Shown here: positions 38,294 to 49,413 of the stretch, one piece after another
Position numbering within the stretch: the first letter of the stretch is position 1
Layout: the number at the start of each line of letters is the position of its first letter
NCBI RefSeq assembly: GCF_002933335.1
Contig: NZ_PDKS01000003.1
Coordinates: 22,799 to 86,798 of the forward strand
DNA: 64,000 nucleotides
Direction of reading: 5' to 3'
Source: Candidatus Pantoea edessiphila
GTDB taxonomy: Bacteria; Pseudomonadota; Gammaproteobacteria; Enterobacterales; Enterobacteriaceae
Notes under the pieces: model-generated
The model's input: the letters and a program-made list of their open reading frames with translations, nothing else
What the model was told of the DNA's origin: nothing
Databases searched by the model: none
Translations under genes and position numbers: made by a program

Positions 38294-38926
38294 TTATCTA
38301 GAACCGTAAACTACTATTGTTTTGCCATGAGCAGAAATTAATTTTTTATCTTCTAATACTTTTAAAATACGTCCTACTGTTTCACGTGAACAGCCAACTA
38401 TTTGCCCTATTTCTTGTCTAGTAATTTTAATTTGCATTCCTTCTGGATGTGTCATTGCATCTGGTTGTTTAGTCAAATGGAATAATGTTTTAGAGATACG
38501 AGCTGTTACATCCAAAAATGCAAGGTCACCAACTTTTTCTGAAGTTACTTGCAAACGACATGCCATTTGTGATGACACTCTAATTAAGATATTTGGATTT
38601 AATTGAATTAATTGACGAAATTTTGTATAAGAAATTTCTGCCACTTCACATGCAATTTTTGCGCGTACCCAAGCGCTACGTGCCTTATCTTTTTCAAACA
38701 GTCCTAATTCACCAATAAAATCACCTTGATTCAAATAAGAAAGGATCATTTCTTTTCCTTCAGTATCTTTTATTAATACTGAAACGGATCCCTTAACAAT
38801 ATAATAAAGAGTATCAGATTTTTCTCCTTGGTAAATCAGTGTACTTTTAGATGGATACTTATGAATATGGCAATGAGACAGAAACCATTCAAGTATAGAT
38901 TCTATTGGTGGTTTGCCGAAAACCAT
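38294..38926 (-). CDS. crp: cAMP receptor protein (CRP)
   Basis: CRP is the cAMP-dependent global transcription regulator. The 210-residue product has exactly the E. coli length. The cAMP pocket is intact: [19 protein letters not shown] with E73, R83 and S84, and the C-helix [19 protein letters not shown]. The DNA-binding helix-turn-helix [20 protein letters not shown] is identical to E. coli, which implies recognition of the classic TGTGA half-site. The activating surface for the RNA polymerase alpha CTD also looks preserved. I did not find a convincing pair of half-sites. Confidence 0.98.
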   Translation of the reverse strand: MVFGKPPIESILEWFLSHCHIHKYPSKSTLIYQGEKSDTLYYIVKGSVSVLIKDTEGKEMILSYLNQGDFIGELGLFEKDKARSAWVRAKIACEVAEISYTKFRQLIQLNPNILIRVSSQMACRLQVTSEKVGDLAFLDVTARISKTLFHLTKQPDAMTHPEGMQIKITRQEIGQIVGCSRETVGRILKVLEDKKLISAHGKTIVVYGSR

Positions 38927-40148
38927 TCGATATTATCCTCTGTTTTAATCATGCCCAAAAAAAATATGGGTAATAATATTTCGCCTATTATATTAGACTA
39001 TGCAGATGTTAGTTATTTTCTTATTAAAAGCAAAACAATCCTTAATAAACTTCAAATAATAAAATGCTTAGGATTTTATATTTTTTTATTTTTATCATAT
39101 AATATAAATATATTATTAATTACTATTTTTAGAAAACATTCTGATTAATTTATGCTAAATAATTATATAGTATTAGTATCATTCAATGATTTCAATCAAT
39201 ACCATGATTTCAATCTCTTTATAATTTAAATATATGATATTCATTAATATATTTTCTTATATATTGATAATGTTTAGATTTCTATATGATTTAATTAAAT
39301 AATTAATATCGAATAAAATATCACAATTTAGATATTATTATAGTAACTTTATAAATAAACAGCATAAAAATAATTTTTAAATTTTTATGAATTTATGTAT
39401 AATCGTTAAGAAATATAATATTACCATTTAGATTATATTTTAAGATTTATATGATAAATATTTTCTATAATATTTATTTAGCATTAATAATTTATTTTAT
39501 TATTGATATAATATAACTAGATTTATATGTCTATAAGTTGTTTTTTATATTATCTATGTAAATTCTAGAACAGGATTTTTATCTAAAAATCATTGAAAAT
39601 ATTTTTTAATTTTAGTAAAATTATGTTTTAATTTATGGTAGCATACATTTTACATGTTTATATTTTTTGTTAACCATCTTGAATAAAATTGATTTATTGA
39701 ATATTTATTAGAAATAAATTATTGACAAATACATTACAAATATAATAAAGAGATGCTTTTGTTAATAATTGCAATTGCAATATTTAATAATATTTCGTTA
39801 TTCTTACGTTAGTACGTTTTTAATGTTGTTATTTTTAATATGAACATATAATATACATTAGGAAAGATAATATGTGAGATACAGCCTAATTTGTTAGTTA
39901 GTTAAAAAGTAAAATTTTAAGTATCACATTTTAACAATGTAATTTCACGTTGCTTTAAAAGCAATTTTTAATATTAATTACTAATTATATCAATTATCAA
40001 AATTAAATAAAATAATTATTTAAAAATAAATGTCAATAATGGTAATTTGTCTTCCTATTTATTAAACTTAAATATTAATAAAAAATTATCTAATGGTGTT
40101 GTTTCAAGCATTTTATTTAAATGAAATATAATAAGGTATTTGTTCTAA
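38927..40148. other. Largest gene desert, crp to tusD
   Basis: This 1222 nt AT-rich region sits where E. coli has dozens of genes between crp and tusD. The first ~220 nt are mirrored by an open frame antisense to crp that I do not credit. A TTGACA at 39722-39727 has a TATAAT only 13 nt away. Between 39850 and 39970 the sequence becomes more mixed and foldable (separate entry). A 14-bp palindrome lies at 39768-39781. Confidence 0.6.
39850..39970 (+). ncRNA. Candidate structured RNA or leader upstream of tusDCB
   Basis: A long hairpin can form between ATGTGA-GA-TAC (39872-39882) and GTATCACAT (39921-39929). About 20 nt later TTGCTT-TAA-AAGCAA (39950-39964) is followed by TTTTT, the layout of an intrinsic terminator. 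This stretch is visibly less AT-rich than its surroundings. It could be a small RNA ending at about 39969, an attenuator for tusDCB and the str operon, or decayed coding sequence. No Rfam family is recognised by eye. Confidence 0.3.
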
Positions 40149-40535
40149 ATGAATTACAGTTTGTTAGTAACCGGACCACCATTTGGAAGTCAAAATGCAA
40201 CTAGTGCTTTATTGTTTTCTTATGCACTTCTAAAAGAAGGACATAAGTTGAGTAGTATTTTTTTTTATAGAGAGGGTGTATTAAATGCTAATCTGTTTAT
40301 TATCATTCCTAAAAATGAATTTAATTTATTAAAAGCATGGCAAGATCTTAATAAGAAAGAAGGTGTTTTGTTAAAAATATGTATTTCATCTGCTTTTTAT
40401 CGTGGCATATTAAATGCACAAGAAGCTGAACATCGATATTGTTTCTTAGGTAATCTTCAACTTGGTTTTAATTTTAGTAGTTTAAGGTCACTAGCAGCAG
40501 ATATTGTAAAAAGTGATAGAGTGGTACAATTTTAG
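40149..40535 (+). CDS. tusD: Sulfur relay protein TusD
   Basis: TusD is part of the TusBCD complex that passes sulfur from TusA to TusE and MnmA for 2-thiolation of wobble uridine (mnm5s2U34). The 128-residue product has the E. coli length. The sulfur-carrying cysteine is C78 (LLKICISSAFYRG). VTGPPFGSQNATSA, SSIFFYREGV and the C-terminal SDRVVQF are conserved. It overlaps tusC by one base. Confidence 0.96.
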   Translation: MNYSLLVTGPPFGSQNATSALLFSYALLKEGHKLSSIFFYREGVLNANLFIIIPKNEFNLLKAWQDLNKKEGVLLKICISSAFYRGILNAQEAEHRYCFLGNLQLGFNFSSLRSLAADIVKSDRVVQF

Positions 40536-40894
40536 TGAAAAGTATAGCTTTTGTATTTTCGCATATGCCTTATGGTAGCAGTTCAGGTTTAGAAGGATTA
40601 AATGCTGCTCTAGCAATTGGTGAATCAAACAAAAATTTAGGAATTTTTTTTATCGGAGACGGTGTATTGCAATTAAATTCTACTCAAAACCCTGAATTAA
40701 TTTTTAATCGACACTATTATCCTACTTTTTATATTTTGAAATTATATGGTATAAAAAAATACTATCTAAGTTTAGATTCATTGATAGAACGTGGTTTATC
40801 GGTCAAGGAATTTTATGGATTAGGAGTTAAGATAGTTAATTCTAAAACATTAACCCGAGAACTGATAAGTTATGACCATATACTCACCTTTTAA
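40535..40894 (+). CDS. tusC: Sulfur relay protein TusC
   Basis: TusC is the second subunit of the TusBCD hexamer. The 119-residue product (E. coli 119) starts at a GTG overlapping the tusD stop (TAGTG), with FVFSHMPYGSSSGLEGLNAALA typical of the family and SLIERGLSVKEF towards the C-terminus. Tight coupling suggests stoichiometric translation with tusD. Confidence 0.95.
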   Translation: MKSIAFVFSHMPYGSSSGLEGLNAALAIGESNKNLGIFFIGDGVLQLNSTQNPELIFNRHYYPTFYILKLYGIKKYYLSLDSLIERGLSVKEFYGLGVKIVNSKTLTRELISYDHILTF

Positions 40895-40908
40895 AAATAA
40901 CAATACAT

Positions 40909-41202
40909 ATGTTGCATACTTTAATTAATTCTCCTTTTTATAGCGATATGAATACATTGCTATTAATTTTAGATATTGGAGATGACATTATTTTACTTCA
41001 AGATGGGGTAATAGCTGCGTTAAAAGGGAATTTGGCTATAGAAAAAATATTAAATACTAACAAATCTATTCGGATATATGTTTTAGAAGAAGATTTAATA
41101 GCAAGAGGATTAATTAAACAAATTTCCACTAAAGTATATTTAGTAAACTATAATGGTTTTGTTAAGTTAACAGAAAAGCATAAGCAACAAATGATGTGGT
41201 AA
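40909..41202 (+). CDS. tusB: Sulfur relay protein TusB
   Basis: TusB is the third subunit of TusBCD. The 97-residue product (E. coli 95) reads MLHTLINSPFYSDMN, LLQDGVIAAL, YVLEEDLIARGL and ends VKLTEKHKQQMMW, matching E. coli closely. It lies 109 nt upstream of rpsL, the usual tusDCB-rpsL linkage. Confidence 0.95.
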   Translation: MLHTLINSPFYSDMNTLLLILDIGDDIILLQDGVIAALKGNLAIEKILNTNKSIRIYVLEEDLIARGLIKQISTKVYLVNYNGFVKLTEKHKQQMMW

Positions 41203-41311
41203 AGTCACCATAGGTATTTAATTTATTTTACTATATTAAACTTTTATCGTTAAGAAATCTAATCAAATAATGTAGTTTAAAAATAAGCAAGTAAATCCAG
41301 GAGTAATATTA

Positions 41312-41686
41312 ATGGTAACAATTAATCAGCTGGTTCGTAAGCCACGTAGCCGTAGAATTACGAAAACTAATGTGCCAGCACTGGAGGCATGTCCACAAAA
41401 AAGAGGTGTATGCACTAGAGTCTATACAACTACACCAAAAAAACCAAATTCTGCTCTTCGTAAAGTTTGTAGAGTAAAATTAACTAATAACTTTGAAGTG
41501 ACTTCTTATATAGGAGGAGAAGGACATAACCTTCAAGAACATTCAGTAGTCCTTATTCGAGGAGGTAGAGTAAAAGACTTGCCAGGTGTTCGTTATCACA
41601 CTATTCGTGGAGCTTTAGATTGTGCAGGTGTTAAAAATCGTAAACAAGGACGTTCTAAATATGGTATGAAAAAACCAAAATCTTAA
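41312..41686 (+). CDS. rpsL: 30S ribosomal protein S12
   Basis: S12 shapes the decoding centre. The 124-residue product is nearly identical to E. coli. [17 protein letters not shown] keeps the lysine (K43, counted with Met) and [14 protein letters not shown] keeps the other site where streptomycin resistance changes arise, so the wild-type, streptomycin-sensitive form is encoded. The Shine-Dalgarno is CAGGAG (41298-41303). It is first in the str operon. Confidence 0.98.
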   Translation: MVTINQLVRKPRSRRITKTNVPALEACPQKRGVCTRVYTTTPKKPNSALRKVCRVKLTNNFEVTSYIGGEGHNLQEHSVVLIRGGRVKDLPGVRYHTIRGALDCAGVKNRKQGRSKYGMKKPKS

Positions 41687-41764
41687 TATTGAATCATTTT
41701 ATAATGAATAATATTACTTAATATTAATATCAAATTAAAATCACAAATACAACGGAGTATTTTT

Positions 41765-42235
41765 ATGCCACGTCGCCGTATTATAAGTCAGCGTAAAATT
41801 TTACCCGACCCTAGATTTAAATCTGAATTATTAGGTAAGTTCATAAACATTTTAATGATAGATGGTAAGAAATCCATTTCCGAATCAATAGTATATTCTA
41901 CTCTTGAAATATTATCCAAAAAATTTAATAAAAGCGAAGTAGAAACTTTTGAAATGGCCATTGAAAATGTACGTCCAATAATTGAAGTAAAATCTCGTCG
42001 AGTAGGGGGCTCTACATATCAAGTTCCTGTAGAGGTGCGTCCAATTAGAAGAAATGCTTTAGCAATGCGCTGGATAGTAATTGCTGCTCGAAAAAGATCA
42101 GAAAAATCCATGATTTTTAAATTAACAAATGAACTTTCAGATGCTATAGAAAATAAAGGCAGCGCTGTTAAAAAGCGCGAAGAAGTACATCGTACAGCAG
42201 AAGCAAATAAAGCTTTTGCTCATTACCGTTGGTAA
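41765..42235 (+). CDS. rpsG: 30S ribosomal protein S7
   Basis: S7 nucleates assembly of the 30S head and in E. coli represses the str operon translationally. The 156-residue product starts [20 protein letters not shown] and keeps [18 protein letters not shown] and RKRSEKSM. It has the short C-terminus of the ancestral form (ends AHYRW). Confidence 0.98.
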   Translation: MPRRRIISQRKILPDPRFKSELLGKFINILMIDGKKSISESIVYSTLEILSKKFNKSEVETFEMAIENVRPIIEVKSRRVGGSTYQVPVEVRPIRRNALAMRWIVIAARKRSEKSMIFKLTNELSDAIENKGSAVKKREEVHRTAEANKAFAHYRW

Positions 42236-42323
42236 TCAAAATATTTAATTTGGTCATAATAGTAAATTTAAAAAATTTGCTTGTTTAAAGTCACTTTGAC
42301 AGTATTAGAATTAGAGGATTTAA

Positions 42324-44432
42324 ATGGCTCGTACAACACCTATTACACATTATCGCAATATCGGTATTAGTGCTCATATTGATGCTGGTAAAACAACGAC
42401 TACTGAACGTATTCTATTTTATACAGGAGTTAATCATAAAATAGGAGAAGTACATGATGGAGCAGCTACTATGGACTGGATGGCCCAAGAACAAGAAAGA
42501 GGAATCACTATTACTTCTGCTGCTACCACTACATTTTGGTCTGGTATGGCTAGTCAATTTGATCCTCATCGTATCAATATTATTGACACTCCTGGACATG
42601 TTGATTTCACCATAGAAGTAGAACGTTCTATGCGAATTCTTGACGGAGTAGTAATGGTTTACTGTGCGGTTGGTGGAGTTCAACCTCAATCAGAAACTGT
42701 GTGGCGGCAAGCAAATAAATACAAGGTTCCTCGTATAGCATTTATCAATAAAATGGATCGTATGGGAGCTAATTTTTTAAATGTTGTAGAACAACTAAAA
42801 ACACGTCTAGGAGCTAATCCTGTTCCTATACATTTAGCGATTGGTGCTGAGGAAGAATTTAAAGGTGTTATTGATTTAATTAAAATGAAAGCTATTTACT
42901 GGAACGAATATGATCAAGGTCTGACGTTTGAATATAAAGATATTCCAATTAATATGTTAAATATAGTAAAGGAATGGCGTCAAAATTTAATTGATGCAGC
43001 AGTAGAATCATCTGATCAATTAATGGAAAAATATTTTAGTGGTGATTTTATCACCGAAAAAGAAATTAAAAATTCTCTACGCCACAGAGTGTTAAAAAAT
43101 GAAATAATTCTTGTTACTTGCGGTTCTGCATTTAAAAACAAAGGCGTGCAGTCTATGTTAGATGCAGTTATAGAATATTTGCCTGCACCAACAGATATTC
43201 CAGCAGTTAACGGTTTATTAGATATTAATCATAATAATATAGTTATGCGACAAGCTAGTGATAAAGAACCATTTGCTGCATTAGCATTTAAAATTGCGAA
43301 TGATCCATTTGTAGGTAATTTAACATTTTTTCGAGTTTATTCAGGAGTAGTTTGCTCAGGTGATGCTGTATTAAATTCTGCTAAATCTAATAGAGAACGT
43401 TTTGGTCGTATTGTTCAAATGCATGCTAATAAAAGAGAAGAAATTAAAGAAGTACGAGCAGGAGATATAGCTGCAGCTATAGGGTTAAAAGATGTCATGA
43501 CTGGTGATACTTTATGTGATCCTAGTGCCCCAATAATTCTTGAGCGTATAAATTTTCCTGAACCAGTTATATCTATCGCATTAGAGCCAAAAACTAAAGT
43601 AGATCAAGAAAAAATGAGTGTAGCTTTAAATAGGTTAGCTAAAGAAGATCCTTCTTTTCGTGTATGGATTGATGAAGAATCTAATCAAACTATTGTAGCT
43701 GGTATGGGTGAATTGCATCTTGATATCATTGTGGATCGTATGAGACGAGAATTTAATATTGAAGCTAATGTAGGAAAACCCCAAGTAGCTTATAGAGAAA
43801 CAATTCGTGAAAAAATTACAGATATTGAAGGTAAATATATAAAACAGTCTGGTGGTCGTGGTCAATATGGTCATGTAGTGATAGATTTATACCCTTTAAA
43901 AACCAAAAACAAAGAATACGAATTTATTAATGATATTAAGAGTGGTATCATACCTAATGAATACATACCAGCAGTTGATAAAGGCATTCAAGAACAGTTA
44001 AAAGCAGGACCATTAGCTGGTTATCCAGTAGTTGACTTAGGTGTTCGTTTACACTTTGGTTCTTATCATGATGTAGATTCTTCAGAACTGGCTTTCAAAT
44101 TAGCCGCATCTTTAGCATTTAAAGATGGATTTAAAAAAGCTAAGCCTGTTTTACTTGAGCCAATCATGAAAGTTGAAGTCGAGGCACCAGAAGAAAATAC
44201 AGGAGATGTTATTGGAGATTTAAGTAGTCGTCGTGGTATTTTGAGAGGTCAAGAATCAAATTCAATGGGTGTCGTTATTTATTCTGAAGTACCTTTGTCT
44301 GAAATGTTTGGTTACGCTACTCAATTACGTTCGTTGACTAAAGGTCGTGCTTCTTACTCAATGGAGTTTTTAAGATATGATGAAGCACCCAATAATATCG
44401 CTCAGGCTATTATTGAAGCTCGTGGTAAATAA
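42324..44432 (+). CDS. fusA: Elongation factor G
   Basis: EF-G is the GTPase that drives ribosomal translocation. The 702-residue product (E. coli 704) has G1 in [18 protein letters not shown], switch II region [17 protein letters not shown] and G4 NKMD. Domains II-V are complete, including [14 protein letters not shown] and [10 protein letters not shown]. It is the third gene of the str operon. Confidence 0.98.
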   Translation: MARTTPITHYRNIGISAHIDAGKTTTTERILFYTGVNHKIGEVHDGAATMDWMAQEQERGITITSAATTTFWSGMASQFDPHRINIIDTPGHVDFTIEVERSMRILDGVVMVYCAVGGVQPQSETVWRQANKYKVPRIAFINKMDRMGANFLNVVEQLKTRLGANPVPIHLAIGAEEEFKGVIDLIKMKAIYWNEYDQGLTFEYKDIPINMLNIVKEWRQNLIDAAVESSDQLMEKYFSGDFITEKEIKNSLRHRVLKNEIILVTCGSAFKNKGVQSMLDAVIEYLPAPTDIPAVNGLLDINHNNIVMRQASDKEPFAALAFKIANDPFVGNLTFFRVYSGVVCSGDAVLNSAKSNRERFGRIVQMHANKREEIKEVRAGDIAAAIGLKDVMTGDTLCDPSAPIILERINFPEPVISIALEPKTKVDQEKMSVALNRLAKEDPSFRVWIDEESNQTIVAGMGELHLDIIVDRMRREFNIEANVGKPQVAYRETIREKITDIEGKYIKQSGGRGQYGHVVIDLYPLKTKNKEYEFINDIKSGIIPNEYIPAVDKGIQEQLKAGPLAGYPVVDLGVRLHFGSYHDVDSSELAFKLAASLAFKDGFKKAKPVLLEPIMKVEVEAPEENTGDVIGDLSSRRGILRGQESNSMGVVIYSEVPLSEMFGYATQLRSLTKGRASYSMEFLRYDEAPNNIAQAIIEARGK

Positions 44433-44507
44433 AAAGCTACGTTTACATTTACATACAATATTTTTCATTTATATATGGAAAAATATTATATATTAGGAAA
44501 TCTAGTC

Positions 44508-45692
44508 ATGGCAAAAGAGCAATTTCAACGAAATAAATTGCATATAAATGTAGGTACTATAGGTCATGTTGATCATGGGAAGACTACGTTAACTTCAGCA
44601 ATCACAACTGTTTTATCAAAAAAATATGGTGGACAAGCTCGTGCGTTTGATCAAATTGACAATGCACCAGAAGAAAAAGCTAGAGGTATTACAATCAATA
44701 CTTCGCATGTTGAATATGAAACTGCAATTCGTCACTATGCACATGTTGACTGTCCTGGTCATGCTGATTACGTGAAAAATATGATTACTGGTGCTGCACA
44801 AATGGATGGAGCAATTTTAGTTGTTGCAGCAACAGATGGTCCAATGCCCCAAACTCGTGAACATATTTTATTAGGTCGTCAAGTAGGCGTTCCTTATATA
44901 ATTGTATTTCTAAATAAATGTGATTTAGTTGATGATGAAGAACTGCTAGAATTAGTTGAAATGGAAGTTCGTGACTTACTATCACAATATGATTTTCCAG
45001 GAGATAGCACTCCTATTATTCGTGGTTCTGCTTTAAAAGCATTAGAAGGAGAACCAGAATGGGAATCAAAAATCATGGAATTAGCAGACTATTTAGATAG
45101 TTATATTCCAGAACCTATACGTGCAATTGATATGCCTTTTTTATTACCCATTGAAGATGTTTTTTCAATATCTGGTAGAGGTACAGTTGTAACAGGTCGT
45201 GTTGAAAAAGGTAGTATAAAAGTTGGAGATGAAGTAGAAATCATAGGAATAAAACCAACTGTAAAATCAACATGTACAGGAGTTGAAATGTTCCGGAAAT
45301 TACTAGACAAAGGACAAGCTGGTGAAAACTGTGGAATTTTATTAAGAGGTATAAAAAGAGAAGATATTCAACGAGGTCAAGTATTAGCTAAACCTAATTC
45401 AATAAAACCTCATACTAAATTTGAAGCAGAAGTTTATGTTTTATCTAAAGAAGAAGGAGGACGTCACACTCCATTTTTTAAAGGTTATCGACCACAATTT
45501 TATTTTCGGACTACTGATGTTACAGGATCGATAGATCTTCCTGAGGGAGTTGAAATGGTGATGCCAGGTGATAATGTTAAAATGTCTGTAAATTTGATTC
45601 ATCCTATTGCAATGGATGAAGGTTTACGTTTTGCTATTCGTGAAGGTGGTAAAACAGTAGGTGCAGGTGTGGTTGCTAAAGTTATCAACTAA
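44508..45692 (+). CDS. tufA: Elongation factor Tu
   Basis: EF-Tu delivers aminoacyl-tRNA to the A site. ATG 44508 gives 394 residues, the exact E. coli length, starting [20 protein letters not shown]; an in-frame ATG at 44475 adds 11 residues without family support. The GTPase motifs [21 protein letters not shown] and NKCD are intact, and domains II and III are complete. It is the last gene of the str operon. I cannot say whether a second tuf copy exists elsewhere. Confidence 0.98.
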   Translation: MAKEQFQRNKLHINVGTIGHVDHGKTTLTSAITTVLSKKYGGQARAFDQIDNAPEEKARGITINTSHVEYETAIRHYAHVDCPGHADYVKNMITGAAQMDGAILVVAATDGPMPQTREHILLGRQVGVPYIIVFLNKCDLVDDEELLELVEMEVRDLLSQYDFPGDSTPIIRGSALKALEGEPEWESKIMELADYLDSYIPEPIRAIDMPFLLPIEDVFSISGRGTVVTGRVEKGSIKVGDEVEIIGIKPTVKSTCTGVEMFRKLLDKGQAGENCGILLRGIKREDIQRGQVLAKPNSIKPHTKFEAEVYVLSKEEGGRHTPFFKGYRPQFYFRTTDVTGSIDLPEGVEMVMPGDNVKMSVNLIHPIAMDEGLRFAIREGGKTVGAGVVAKVIN

Positions 45693-45701
45693 TTATTAAG
45701 T

Positions 45702-45717
45702 GGCCGTTAATACGGCC
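45702..45717 (+). terminator. Hairpin terminator candidate after tuf
   Basis: GGCCGT (45702-45707) pairs with ACGGCC (45712-45717) around a TAAT loop, 10 nt after the tuf stop codon. It is by far the most G/C-rich stem in the spacer. The sequence after it (GCTATCTATTATAATATTATTA) is T-rich but broken, so termination may be partial. Confidence 0.6.
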
Positions 45718-45833
45718 GCTATCTATTATAATATTATTATTTTAACTATTATTTCAAATAATAATCTTTTTACAAGTATTGGAACATATAATTTGATATA
45801 TAAATATAGTCAGAAAGTAAAATATAATATATA

Positions 45834-45861
45834 TTGATTATTTAAGAAATATGCGTATAAT
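45834..45861 (+). promoter_or_regulatory. Probable S10 operon promoter
   Basis: TTGATT (45834-45839) and TATAAT (45856-45861) are separated by 16 nt. A start point about 7 nt after the -10 gives a leader of about 157 nt before rpsJ, close to the 172 nt S10 leader of E. coli. Confidence 0.6.
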
Positions 45862-45867
45862 ACCATA

Positions 45868-46337
<470 letters not shown>

Positions 46338-46364
46338 TCTGTTAAATAAGAGAGGTTGTATTTA

Positions 46365-46994
46365 ATGATTGGATTAGTTGGTAGAAAAATAGGAATGACT
46401 CGTATTTTTACTAAGGAAAACGTTTCTATTCCTGTTACTGTGATAGAAATTGAAGACAATCACATTATTCAAATTAAGAATCTTGTTAGTGAAGGTTACC
46501 AAGCAATTCAAGTCACTACAGGCCAGAAAAAAATAAGTCGTGTGACTAAAGCTCAAGCTGGTCATTTTAAGAAAGCTATGGTTGGAATTGGTCGTGGTTT
46601 ATGGGAATTACGTGTAGATAACAGTGAAATATATTCTTTAGGTCAAAAAATTAGCATAAATTATTTTTGTAATATTAAAAAAGTTGATATCACAGGAATA
46701 TCTAAAGGTAAAGGTTTTGCTGGAACAGTTAAAAGATGGAATTTTAGAACTCAAGACGCTTCTCATGGTAATTCGTTATCTCATCGTGTTCCTGGTTCTA
46801 TTGGTCAAAATCAAACACCTGGGAAGGTATTTAAGGGTAAAAAAATGGCTGGTCAGTTGGGTAAAGAGCGTGTAACTGTGCAGAGTTTACATGTAGTTAC
46901 TGTTGATACTAAGCGCAATTTATTATTAGTTAAAGGTGGCGTTCCAGGTGCTATTGGTAGTGATCTAATTGTTAAACAAGCTATTAAAAGTTAG
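46365..46994 (+). CDS. rplC: 50S ribosomal protein L3
   Basis: L3 initiates 50S assembly near the peptidyl transferase centre. ATG 46365 gives 209 residues (E. coli 209), starting [15 protein letters not shown]. The conserved loop [20 protein letters not shown], including the glutamine methylated by PrmB in E. coli, and [16 protein letters not shown] are present. Confidence 0.98.
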   Translation: MIGLVGRKIGMTRIFTKENVSIPVTVIEIEDNHIIQIKNLVSEGYQAIQVTTGQKKISRVTKAQAGHFKKAMVGIGRGLWELRVDNSEIYSLGQKISINYFCNIKKVDITGISKGKGFAGTVKRWNFRTQDASHGNSLSHRVPGSIGQNQTPGKVFKGKKMAGQLGKERVTVQSLHVVTVDTKRNLLLVKGGVPGAIGSDLIVKQAIKS

Positions 46995-47004
46995 GAGAGT
47001 AGCT

Positions 47005-47610
47005 ATGGAATTGATATTACAAGACAAAAAAAGTAATATAACTGTTTCTGAAGCTACTTTTGGTTGTTTTTTTAATGAAGCGCTAATTCATCAAGTAGTA
47101 GTTGCGTATGCATCAGGTGCTAGGCAAGGAACCAAAGCACAAAAAAATAGATCTGAGGTAAGTGGTTCTGGGAAAAAACCTTGGCGTCAGAAAGGAACAG
47201 GACGTGCTCGGGCTGGTTCTTTGCGCAGCCCAATTTGGCGTTCCGGTGGTGTAACTTTTGCAGCTAAACCTCGCAATTATAGTCAGAAAGTTAATAAAAA
47301 AATGTATAGAGGTGCATTAAAAAGTATTTTTTCTGAAATGATACGTCAAAATAGACTACTAATTTTTGAGAGTTTTAGTGTGGAATTACCGAAAACCAAA
47401 CTACTGTTAGAAAAATTAAAAAACTTACCATCCAGAACTGTTCTTATAGTTACTAGTGTATTAGATAAGAATTTATTTTTATCATCTCGTAACTTATATA
47501 AAGTTAATGTTAAGACTGTCGTAAATGTTGATCCAATTAGTTTAATTATTTCTGACAAAGTTATTATAACAGCTGATGCAATAAAACAAATTGAAGGTAT
47601 GCTAGAATGA
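47005..47610 (+). CDS. rplD: 50S ribosomal protein L4
   Basis: L4 lines the exit tunnel and is the autogenous repressor of the S10 operon in E. coli. ATG 47005 gives 201 residues (E. coli 201). The tunnel loop [20 protein letters not shown] and [12 protein letters not shown] are intact. Its last bases overlap rplW by 4 nt. Confidence 0.98.
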   Translation: MELILQDKKSNITVSEATFGCFFNEALIHQVVVAYASGARQGTKAQKNRSEVSGSGKKPWRQKGTGRARAGSLRSPIWRSGGVTFAAKPRNYSQKVNKKMYRGALKSIFSEMIRQNRLLIFESFSVELPKTKLLLEKLKNLPSRTVLIVTSVLDKNLFLSSRNLYKVNVKTVVNVDPISLIISDKVIITADAIKQIEGMLE

Positions 47611-47909
47611 TTTCCAAAGAAAAAATTTTTAGGCTAATACGTAAACTTCATTCTTCTGAAAAAACATCTTATTTAGTTGGTAAAACTAATACGATAGTAC
47701 TTAAAGTGGCTAAGAATGCTAATAAAAGAGAAATTTTTTCAGCTGTTGAAAAAATATTTGAAGTAAAAGTTAAGAATATTAATACATTGATTGTTAAAGG
47801 CAAAATAAAAAAAAGACAAAAACACAAAAGTTATCGAGAAAATTGGAAAAAAGCTTATATTACTTTAAAAGAAGGCCAAAATTTGGATTTTGTTAGCGGT
47901 TCTGAATAA
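47607..47909 (+). CDS. rplW: 50S ribosomal protein L23
   Basis: L23 sits at the tunnel exit and docks SRP and trigger factor. The 100-residue product (E. coli 100) has [20 protein letters not shown] and a basic loop [20 protein letters not shown]. It overlaps rplD (ATGA). Confidence 0.97.
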   Translation: MISKEKIFRLIRKLHSSEKTSYLVGKTNTIVLKVAKNANKREIFSAVEKIFEVKVKNINTLIVKGKIKKRQKHKSYRENWKKAYITLKEGQNLDFVSGSE

Positions 47910-47925
47910 AGGAAGTAGAATAATA

Positions 47926-48747
47926 ATGGCAGTTATAAAATGTAAGCCAACATCTCCGGGTCGTAGGCATATGGTGAAGGTAGTGGATTTCAACCTTCAT
48001 AAAGGAAAACCATATTCGCTTTTATTGGAAAAAAACAATAAATCAGGAGGACGTAATAATAACGGTCGGATTACTACACGTCATATTGGTGGTGGTCATA
48101 AAAAAAAATATCGTTTAGTAGATTTTAAAAGAAATAAAGACGATATCGTTGCATCAGTTGAACGTTTAGAATATGATCCAAATCGTTCTGCAAATATTGC
48201 TTTAATTTTATATAAAGATGGAGAGCGTCGTTATATTTTAGCTGCCAAGGGTTTAAAAATTGGTGATAAAATAAAATCTGGTGCTAATGTTTCAATTAAA
48301 TTAGGTAATACTCTTCCAATACAAAATATTCCAGTAGGTTCTGTTATTCATAACGTTGAAATGAAACCAGGAAAAGGTGGTCAAATTGCTCGTTCTGCTG
48401 GATCATATGCACAAATAATTTCAAGAGAAGGTTCTTATGTTACTGTACGCTTGCGTTCAGGAGAAACACGTAAAGTTGAATCTAATTGTCGTGCAACTTT
48501 GGGGGAAGTTGGTAATACTCAGCATATGCTACAAGTTTTAGGGAAAGCAGGTGCATCTCGATGGAGAGGTGTTCGTCCTACTGTTCGTGGAACTGCAATG
48601 AATCCTGTAGATCATCCTCATGGAGGAGGAGAAGGTCGTAATTTTGGGAAACATCCTGTTACACCATGGGGTATTCAAACTAAAGGTAAAAAAACCCGAA
48701 ATAATAAACGTACAGATAAATTTATCATACGTAGACGTAATAAATAA
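47926..48747 (+). CDS. rplB: 50S ribosomal protein L2
   Basis: L2 supports the peptidyl transferase centre. ATG 47926 gives 273 residues (E. coli 273), starting [19 protein letters not shown]. The C-terminal [20 protein letters not shown] loop, with its essential histidine, is intact. An in-frame A9 tract is at 48110-48118. Confidence 0.98.
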   Translation: MAVIKCKPTSPGRRHMVKVVDFNLHKGKPYSLLLEKNNKSGGRNNNGRITTRHIGGGHKKKYRLVDFKRNKDDIVASVERLEYDPNRSANIALILYKDGERRYILAAKGLKIGDKIKSGANVSIKLGNTLPIQNIPVGSVIHNVEMKPGKGGQIARSAGSYAQIISREGSYVTVRLRSGETRKVESNCRATLGEVGNTQHMLQVLGKAGASRWRGVRPTVRGTAMNPVDHPHGGGEGRNFGKHPVTPWGIQTKGKKTRNNKRTDKFIIRRRNK

Positions 48748-48769
48748 AATTATAAGAGGATACACTTAT

Positions 48770-49051
48770 ATGCCACGTTCTCTTAAAAAGGGTCCTTTCA
48801 TAGACTTGCATTTACTTAATAAAGTAGAGAAAGCAGTTAAAAATGGTGATAAAAGACCCTTACGTACTTGGTCACGTCGTTCAACAATTTTTCCTAAGAT
48901 GATTGGTTTAACAATTGCTATTCATAATGGTCGTCAACATATTCCTGTGTTTATTTCAGATGAAATGGTAGGACATAAATTAGGTGAATTCGCTCCTACG
49001 CGTACTTATCGTGGTCATACATCTGATAAGAAAGTAAAAAAAACAAAGTAA
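48770..49051 (+). CDS. rpsS: 30S ribosomal protein S19
   Basis: S19 is in the 30S head at the subunit interface. ATG 48770, after an AGAGGA site, gives 93 residues (E. coli 92) beginning [34 protein letters not shown] is conserved. Frame extension upstream into rplB is not used. Confidence 0.97.
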   Translation: MPRSLKKGPFIDLHLLNKVEKAVKNGDKRPLRTWSRRSTIFPKMIGLTIAIHNGRQHIPVFISDEMVGHKLGEFAPTRTYRGHTSDKKVKKTK

Positions 49052-49060
49052 GGAAAAAAA

Positions 49061-49393
49061 GTGGAAAGTATTGCTAGATATCATCGTGCTCATTCTTCTG
49101 CTCAAAAAGTAAGATTAGTAGTAAATTTGATTAGAGGTAAAAAAGTATCAGAAGCTTTAAATATTTTATTATATAGTAATAAAAAAGCATCTGTAATAGT
49201 TAGAAAAGTATTAGAATCTGCTATTGCAAATGCTGAGCATAATGATGGATCTGATATTGATGAACTAAAAATCAATAAAATTTTAGTTGATGAAGGACCT
49301 ACTATGAAAAGAATGAGATTAAGAGCTAAAGGCCGATCAGATCGAATTATGAAGCGTACTAGCCATATCACTATAGTTGTATCTAATCGCTGA
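49061..49393 (+). CDS. rplV: 50S ribosomal protein L22
   Basis: L22 lines the exit tunnel; its beta-hairpin is a macrolide contact. GTG start at 49061 gives 110 residues (E. coli 110), [19 protein letters not shown]. The loop reads [14 protein letters not shown], where E. coli has MPRAKGRADRI. Confidence 0.97.
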   Translation: MESIARYHRAHSSAQKVRLVVNLIRGKKVSEALNILLYSNKKASVIVRKVLESAIANAEHNDGSDIDELKINKILVDEGPTMKRMRLRAKGRSDRIMKRTSHITIVVSNR

Positions 49394-49413
49394 AATTGTG
49401 GAGAAGATGAGTA

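Noticed and set aside
38828..39148. A 106-codon open frame on the plus strand overlapping the 5' end of crp
   Set aside because: About a third is antisense to the highly conserved crp gene and the rest runs through AT-rich spacer with low-complexity I/L/N residues. It has no Shine-Dalgarno and no recognisable domain.
39722..39746. TTGACA and TATAAT pair in the crp-tusD desert
   Set aside because: The spacer is only 13 nt, well below the 15-19 nt tolerated by sigma-70. Both hexamers are expected by chance in such AT-rich DNA.
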